Assembly (NCBI GenBank): GCA_001632425.1
Contig: KV425554.1
Span: 99,000 to 162,999 of the forward strand
DNA: 64,000 bases
Origin: Neolentinus lepideus HHB14362 ss-1
Lineage: Eukaryota; Basidiomycota; Agaricomycetes; Gloeophyllales; Gloeophyllaceae
Direction: 5' to 3'
Positions 58,619-64,000 of the stretch are shown piece after piece; the stretch's first letter is position 1, and every line of letters begins with the position of its first letter. The notes under the pieces are model-generated. The model saw only the letters and a list, made by a program, of their open reading frames with translations, made no database searches and had not been told where the DNA came from. A program made the translations under genes and the position numbers.

Positions 58619-60643
58619 GGCGACCAGCCACAAAGGAGAAGGAGAGAAGAACACGCGGTATAATCACGTCCCCGACTTGAACCAAGCGCTATGTTTGCAT
58701 TTGTTAGGCAAGACGTAACGCGAATAGCCTTAAAATACACACGTGATCGTGATTCTGGGTGACGCCCAGGCACGGAGGCAGATCTGGATTTCCGGCCTCT
58801 CCGGGAGGACCTGGGACACGCCCTACATTTTTAACCACTCGTTAATAACGGGTTAATTAATTAATAACAGGATGTCGCGGCCTGTTAATAACCTGATATA
58901 TCGGAATAAGCAGTCTGGGAGACCTAATCAACTACGTGTGATCAGTGATCACAACAGACACATCCAGTCACCTTACCTTTATTGGCTACACAGTCATCAG
59001 CAATACAGCACATCTGTCACGGCGGCGGGGGGAGTGAGTGACAATATTAATGGTGGTTGCGATGTAATTACCGCATATATACATATTCGGTTAATAACGC
59101 GTTAATATCCCAGTTAATAACCGCCCCCTCCGATGACCTTGATGTCGTTAATCCACTCGCCGGGGAGTTACTGACGGAACTCTATTGGACATCCAATAAC
59201 AGACAGGAATCACCTTGAAATCGAGTCAGACATAGCTACTACTTCATTCACCCTGTCTCGGTTTCATACCAAACATACTAGGCCAGGTACCACTGAATTT
59301 ATGCTGTCAGCCCCATATTGATTGAAACCAAAAATCCGACTAATTTGCTGTTCATTGGGCACGAGACAGCATCTTGACAGCCATTTCTTCAAGCTTCAAT
59401 TCATACCATCATTGCGGACTGAAACATGAGCGAGCTCGCGGACCCAATAGTACCCGCAATAAATCGAGCCCGAATGCGCCCGCCAGTTCGCACCGACGCA
59501 AAGAACCTGAAGAAAAGCGTAACGGATCATGTGGGACCCACAACACTAACCTAACCCTAGGTCCGACCGCAACGCGTGTCTGTTATCGGGGAAATCAGTA
59601 ACCTTCAGATGGTTAGTCTCGAGCGTTAGCTCCGATGCCCAAGGACTCTCGTATCGTACCTAAGCGCCTTGGGGGCGGGCGGTGCATGATGGCATTGGCA
59701 CGGGTGCATTCCTAAGTCCGTGATGCTATGCACATGAGCAGTTATCGCAGCTTCCACCGCGTGCTGGTGCGGAGAATTCTCTTCTGTGAAAGAGAAGAAT
59801 GGGCACAGAACGATGTTCTTTTGGTGCTACAGCACGATGGGCCTCTCCTGGATAGCCATCAACATGTAGCTGCAGTATACGGATGAGTTATAAGGTTGAA
59901 GCCTACCACTGATATATCTTCTGGTGCATACCGACATTCAACACTCGACGCACACTACCAGAAGAAGGGTGCATCGGGTCCCATGATGGCCTCGGTGCTT
60001 GCTCCGATACTCTCACGGCTGTCCGGGTTTCATTCAAGGGTGCTTTAGACGCCGGTACGCTTTCGTGCCCTCGACGTCGAACCCGACATCCGTCTCGCTG
60101 CTACTCTTTACGCGGGCGTGTTTCACTTGGACATTTCGGACGTCTTCTCTCGTCCGCAGCACTCGATTTTCCAAACACTGATAGCGAACCCTCAGTGTCT
60201 TTTGCCATTGGGTGCTGGTGGACTTTACGGTGTCATCACAATTGACCTGCTCGCTAGAGTCGGCCCCCTATCGACCCCATTGGAAATCAACGCGCAGCGT
60301 CGTTTCGGATCCTCGTGCCCGACGCTTGCCGACTTGGAGATTGAGGACACGCATGTGGATCGACGTCAGGAGGAAAGATGATGACGGTGCAAATGACGGA
60401 ATATGTTTGCCTAGACAATTGTTTCTCTATCTCGTACCTTTGCACCAAGCCCCCAGGCTCGGACTAATCTTTCCTCATGTTCATATAGCACGCCTCGCGT
60501 TGTGGAGACGCGATGTCTCTTTTTCCTCACGTGTCTGGTCGGGTGTGGATTACTCTAGCCCCTAACTAGGATCGTCTTGCTTTAGCGATTGGAGGCGCAC
60601 GAATACTGAAATGGGCATAGATTGGACGTCTATGATCATCTAC
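58619..60643. other. Gene-poor, partly AT-rich region
   Basis: Includes the upstream flank of the second RhoGEF gene, the GTTAATAAC repeat cluster, and about 1.5 kb without a recognisable gene. One plus-strand frame at about 60051-60381 reads coherently (RFRALDVEPDIRLAATLYAG, FHLDISDVFSRPQHSIFQTL) but has no known motif and no matching exons; it may be a fragment of a dead gene. No transposase motif seen. Confidence 0.4.
58841..59121. repeat. Cluster of GTTAATAAC nonamers
   Basis: Four perfect GTTAATAAC copies (58841-58849, 58884-58892, 59090-59098, 59113-59121) and two one-base variants (58860-58868, 59101-59109) lie within 281 bases. The word is nearly palindromic (reverse complement GTTATTAAC). 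Two groups of three sit about 200 bases apart, which resembles binding-site clusters or subterminal repeats of a small transposon. Confidence 0.5.
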
Positions 60644-61157
60644 GTGGAGACTGTTAGGGAATGTGTCCTGTTATATTCTGTGTAAAGGCATTCCAGGTTG
60701 CTCATCTGTCTATATCAAGACCGAGACAGCTGAAAGGGAGATCGCAGACCCCATGTCTCCGCCCAACGATAGTGGCCAGTCAAGTTTAGGGGCATATGTC
60801 TCTCCCTGCACGGCTTGACGTCCGTATTTATGGGGAGCAGGTGACGAATAAGTGATCTCGGTACCTTTTGCGGGAACTTATTCAGCATGAACCTGCCGGT
60901 CTTATCCATGCACCGTGCTTCGCTGCTTTTGCAAAAACGTACTGTACGATGAAGAGACTGATGTACTGAAGGAATGCGCCATTCCTAACTATTACTGCGA
61001 TATCCATATTTTTTCACAGGCCTCTTCGAATCAGATATGATCACGCTGGCAGATCAGGTTCTGAGATCTGAATCCTGGACAGACAGCAACGAGCAAGAGT
61101 GATACATGCACATGCAGATTGGCCTCCGACTACTGGATGTAGTATTGTATGATGTTG
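60644..61157. repeat. Direct repeat copy A, upstream of the hydrolase gene
   Basis: Two blocks, 60644-60708 and 60931-61157, match copy B at 62868-63160 at high identity, in the same orientation and order. Shared words include TATTCTGTG..AAAGG.ATTCCAG, GAAGAGACTGATGTACT, ATTTTTTCACAGGCCTC, TCAGATATGATCACGCTGGC and AGATTGGCCTCCGACTACTG. About 222 bases (60709-60930) between the blocks are absent from copy B, so either A gained an insertion or B lost it. Confidence 0.8.
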
Positions 61158-61632
61158 TCTACTAGTACTAAGTCACATGCAGGAGGCGCCGTATCAAGCC
61201 TACATAAATAGTCAATAATTATTAGCTGCGAGCGCGGGTTTCTGGACTTTTATGCGAAGCGCTGTAATGTATTATTTCTACATACCATCTCTGTTCATCC
61301 AATGATTATATATTATACACTGTACCGAAGAAGTGATCTAGATCTGGATGTCACTTCTCGGGAACCTCCTTTGATCTCACGCGCTGCCAGTAGGTTCGAG
61401 TCTAGCGTTCCATCTCACATCTCTCCTGATGGAAGCGAAGCCCGTCAAGGAGCTACATGGACCCACAATAGCCCATGGACTTTCATATAAATCATGATGG
61501 CGATGAAGATGTCCCGGGCGATGTACCGCATGACATCCTGCAAACTACGGTTCTCAGGCGCTTAATGTCGGGGCCCTACCTCAAATGCAATAGATAAGGC
61601 TTCCCCGGTGCAATTCGACATCCAATACTCCC
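61158..61632. other. Upstream flank of the alpha/beta-hydrolase gene
   Basis: 475 AT-rich bases between direct repeat A and the hydrolase start. No coding signal. A GTTCGAGTC word at 61395 resembles a tRNA B box, but no cloverleaf forms around it. Confidence 0.4.
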
Positions 61633-62680
61633 ATGGCGCCTCGAATAATTTCCAAGGTCTTGCAATCTACCGACGGTACTATTATCTATGCTGAAGCAGT
61701 CGGAAATGTTGATGGACCAAGTATCGTCTTTGTCCACGGCTTCCTGACGTGCACCATTGTCTTCAACGACATGTTTGCGGACGAGCGGCTCCTCCGAGAG
61801 TTCTATCTGGTGCTATTGCATAACGTCAGAAAAGTCAAGAGTATTGCTGACCTCATTGCATAGGTCCGTTACGATCTCAGAGGTCATGGACGAAGCGGAA
61901 TGCCTGAAGATGTCGAGGGTCACTCTTCGTCTGCCTACGCAGATGATTTTATGGCTGTCGTAAATGGTTTCGGACTCAAGAGACCGATTCATGTAGGATG
62001 ATATGTACACCCAGCATGAGCGCCGGCGTTTTGATACCGATCTCCGCCTCACAACAGGAGCCTTGGCGGTGCGAATATTATTTTAAACAATCTAGTATCT
62101 CGCTGACTACGTTTTATTAGCCACAGTTGCGGCGGATTATTGCCAGAACGTAGACCCAATTCCGGTTTCAGGAATAGTCTATTTATCTGCACTGCCTTAT
62201 GTTGGACAAATAATGCCCAAAATCAGGGGTCCTGTCCTGGCCGCGATGCGGCCCAAGTTTACAACCAATGATCCAGCAGTTTACCGTGAACTCATTCTCT
62301 CATTCACCAATTCCCTCTTCGCCGATCCCGACAGAGTGCCTTTCGAAACTAGGTGCGCGATGTATGGGAGTTCTCTTTTGCAAACCCAAAAAGCGATGCA
62401 GTGTGCCGTCATGCGCCCTCAGGATCCGACGAAGCTACTGGAAGCAGGATCGAAGGGAATTCCTCTTCTGGTCGTGTACGGGACGAACGACAAGAACATA
62501 ATTGGAGAGAACGTCGTTAAAGAGTTGAAGCCGCACTTCAGCAATATGGAGGTTGTTCCCGTAGAAGGGGCCCATCACGCAGTCTTTCTGGACAATCCAG
62601 AGGAGGTCATTTCTGCGTTGGTGTCCTTCGCTCACCGTGTTTCGGTACGTCCATCTCCCCTTCACCCTAAGGCTGTGTAG
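61633..62680 (+). CDS. Alpha/beta-hydrolase with a micro-exon nucleophile elbow and a non-GT donor
   Basis: Small hydrolase of the fold that includes non-heme haloperoxidase-like and epoxide-hydrolase-like enzymes; substrate unknown. Start MAPRIISKVLQSTDGTIIYAE, then SIVFVHGFL, VRYDLRGHGRSGMPEDVEGHS, VNGFGLKRPIHVG. The next coding piece is the elbow W-S-L-G-A: exon end TG at 62000, an 11-nt exon at 62058-62068 with the nucleophile Ser, and CC from 62121. The intron between the first two runs 62001-62057 and begins AT, not GT; the unspliced frame meets a stop at once. The rest is normal: GIVYLSALPYVGQIMP, FADPDRVPFETRCAMYG, PLLVVYGTNDKNI (acid), EVVPVEGAHHAVFLDNPEEV (His). Either a rare AT-AG intron or a fresh splice mutation. 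The gene sits between two direct repeats. Confidence 0.75.
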
Positions 62681-62867
62681 TGACTTTTGAGTTTCGTTGG
62701 ATTAGAAGTGATGATTTGTGTACAGATGGGACGGGAGTTACTATATTTGGTTTCCTTTGTGGTGATAATTGGATTTCCCCCGATCGTAGACCGTCAACTG
62801 CTACCTTGCTGCTCCTCAGCGGAAAAGGGTCAACAGGCATGTGACGGTGCCGACTATTACTATCCAA

Positions 62868-63160
62868 ATGGAGACTGTTAAGGATTCTGGATTGTGTTGT
62901 GTTCTATTCTGTGCAAAGGTATTCCAGATCGCTCATTTGGCCCGATAGACGCAAGAACGTACGAAGAGACTGATGTACTAAAAGAGTGTGTTGATCCCAA
63001 GTATTACTGCGATATGCATATTTTTTCACAGGCCTCGAATCAGATATGATCACGCTGGCAGGGCAGGTTCTGAATCCTGGACAGACAGCAAACAGCAATA
63101 GTGATACATGTACATGCAGATTGGCCTCCGACTACTGGATCGGAGTATTGTATGATGTTG
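62868..63160. repeat. Direct repeat copy B, downstream of the hydrolase gene
   Basis: About 293 bases matching both blocks of copy A (60644-61157) without its 222-base middle. It begins GGAGACTGTTA and ends GTATTGTATGATGTTG, like copy A. It lies between the stop codons of the hydrolase (+) and LSM3 (-), so it may supply their 3' UTRs. Substitutions and small indels show the duplication is not recent. Confidence 0.8.
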
Positions 63161-63246
63161 CCGAAAAATATATTGGCGATGAGTTTTGATGCATGGCGGA
63201 CTGTACTGAGGCGTGATTTCAGAAAACCCGCGTCAGTGGTTGAGCG

Positions 63247-63692
63247 CTATGTACGCGAAGGCGGTGCGACCTGGAAAGTGGCATATCAGCATAACTTAGC
63301 ACACTTTTGGACGATCTTTTGCCTTCTGCACAAGTCGATTGCATCCAGTAGATCATAGGAGGTACGTACCAGAATAACACCATCGCCTCGCACGAATAAC
63401 ATAGCCATCTTCCGCTTCGCAAGATTCACAGTACCATTTGTCTTTCCGCCTTCACCCCCGTCTACAATCAATATCGTCTCTTCGACATCCGAGAGAATGA
63501 GGTTCATATGGCCATCATATGCCTATTCATAGTGCGTTATTGCAAGTCAGGATTGGAATAGAGAACAAGTCGTACGTGCAGAACACCAGTAAGCTCTCTG
63601 TCACCACGTAGCTTGACGAAGACGCGCTCGCTGAGGGAGAGTCGGATGAGGTCGAAGGGCTCCTGGATGCCTGGGGCGGCGGTGGCGTCCAT
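63247..63692 (-). CDS. LSM3: U6 snRNA-associated Sm-like protein LSm3
   Basis: Subunit of the Lsm2-8 ring that binds the U6 snRNA 3' end, and of the Lsm1-7 ring in mRNA decay. Start [20 protein letters not shown]; Sm1 motif [19 protein letters not shown] joins across an intron to [18 protein letters not shown]; Sm2 motif [14 protein letters not shown]. The last exon is only 24 bases (63247-63270), VAPPSRT and stop, behind a 99-nt intron (63271-63369). Reading through that intron would give a longer non-conserved tail starting [13 protein letters not shown]. The VAPP ending matches the family. About 90 residues, normal length. One of three splicing-factor genes in the window. Confidence 0.93.
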
Positions 63693-63921
63693 GGCAGACA
63701 GGAACAAGGCCGATACACGAGTGGGTTAGGGTTTGCACACCTTACGGGCCTTCCACGTGGTGGCGGTGGCTTATGAGGGAGGACGGATGGTGTTATGAGC
63801 CTGCATTTTCACCAACATTTTGTATGGTTCAGAAGACTGCAACTCTCATTGTTTCAAAAGTTAAATAATCAGCTGGTAGTAATAACTAGAATTTAAAGGA
63901 GCTAATAGGGGGGGTCAGAGT

Positions 63922-64000
63922 GGTCGGTTTTGCGTCGGTTCTGACCCTCGGTTCTGAGGTCGGTTCTGCGCGTCCAGAATCGTCGGTTCTCCAGAACCGG
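63922..64000. repeat. TCGGTTCTG repeat array at the window edge
   Basis: Three perfect TCGGTTCTG copies start at 63935, 63948 and 63960, with variants at 63924 (TCGGTTTTG) and 63983 (TCGGTTCTC). The window ends with the inverted form CCAGAACCGG. Spacing is about 11-13 bases for the first four copies, a helical turn. The array is cut by the window end, so its full nature is unknown: minisatellite, element terminus or protein-binding array. Confidence 0.6.

Noticed and set aside
59546..59560. Telomere-like CTAACCTAACCCTAG
   Set aside because: Barely two imperfect units, no continuation, and genes lie on both sides; chance or a trivial interstitial match.
61390..61405. tRNA B-box-like GTTCGAGTC
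   Set aside because: No A box at the right distance and no acceptor, D, anticodon or T stems could be paired.
62001..62057. U12-type AT-AC intron in the hydrolase gene
   Set aside because: The intron starts ATATGT and ends CAG rather than AC, and lacks the ATATCCTT donor of that class; an altered GT donor is simpler.
60644..63160. Direct repeats as LTRs of a retrotransposon
   Set aside because: The enclosed gene is a hydrolase, no reverse transcriptase, integrase, primer-binding site or polypurine tract is seen, and the repeats lack TG..CA ends.

Overview
This window is nuclear DNA of a filamentous fungus, most likely an Agaricomycete basidiomycete. Nearly every gene is cut by many 47-60 nt GT-AG introns, neighbours are very close, both strands are used equally, and several products follow basidiomycete layouts (a CE9-type membrane amidohydrolase, F-box/LRR proteins that begin at a MHKCL-type start, MetX-type serine acetyltransferase). 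Gene models were built by hand: exons were joined where family motifs continue across a GT-AG pair.

Layout. 1-2.7 kb: no supportable gene. 2.7-31 kb: a dense housekeeping block with FAL1/eIF4A3 (-) and SF3A3 (+) head to head; a synaptojanin-type phosphoinositide phosphatase (-); SVP26/TEX261 (-) head to head with the ESCRT-III gene DID2/CHMP1 (+); a large disordered protein (-) head to head with a mitochondrial-type serine/homoserine O-acetyltransferase (+); a second ESCRT-III gene VPS60/CHMP5 (+); an aldehyde dehydrogenase (-) head to head with the RNA polymerase I large subunit (+); and a disordered protein rich in CDK-type sites (-). 31-40 kb: an intact zinc alcohol dehydrogenase (-), a DUF676-type lipase-like hydrolase (-), a small unknown gene (+), an F-box/LRR gene (-) and a decayed second copy of the alcohol dehydrogenase (-). 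40-46.5 kb: a CE9-like amidohydrolase (+) and a Grr1-like LRR protein without a visible F-box (+). 46.5-49.4 kb: gene-poor. 49.4-58.6 kb: two different Dbl-homology RhoGEF genes, tail to tail. 58.6-61.6 kb: gene-poor and AT-rich with short repeats. 61.6-63.7 kb: an alpha/beta hydrolase gene between two copies of a ~290-bp direct repeat, then LSM3 (-). The last ~80 bases hold a short TCGGTTCTG repeat array that runs off the end.

Functional themes are RNA processing and synthesis (FAL1, SF3A3, LSM3, RNA polymerase I) and membrane traffic (synaptojanin, SVP26, DID2, VPS60, RhoGEFs). The most unusual property is gene structure. Micro-exons of 11-24 nt are frequent, and introns fall inside the codons of catalytic motifs: the RNA polymerase I NADFDGD loop is spread over three consecutive micro-exons, the SAC-phosphatase CX5R motif is cut by an intron, and two hydrolase nucleophile elbows are cut, one of them carried on an 11-nt exon behind a non-GT donor. 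No RNA gene, CRISPR array or complete transposon was recognised.
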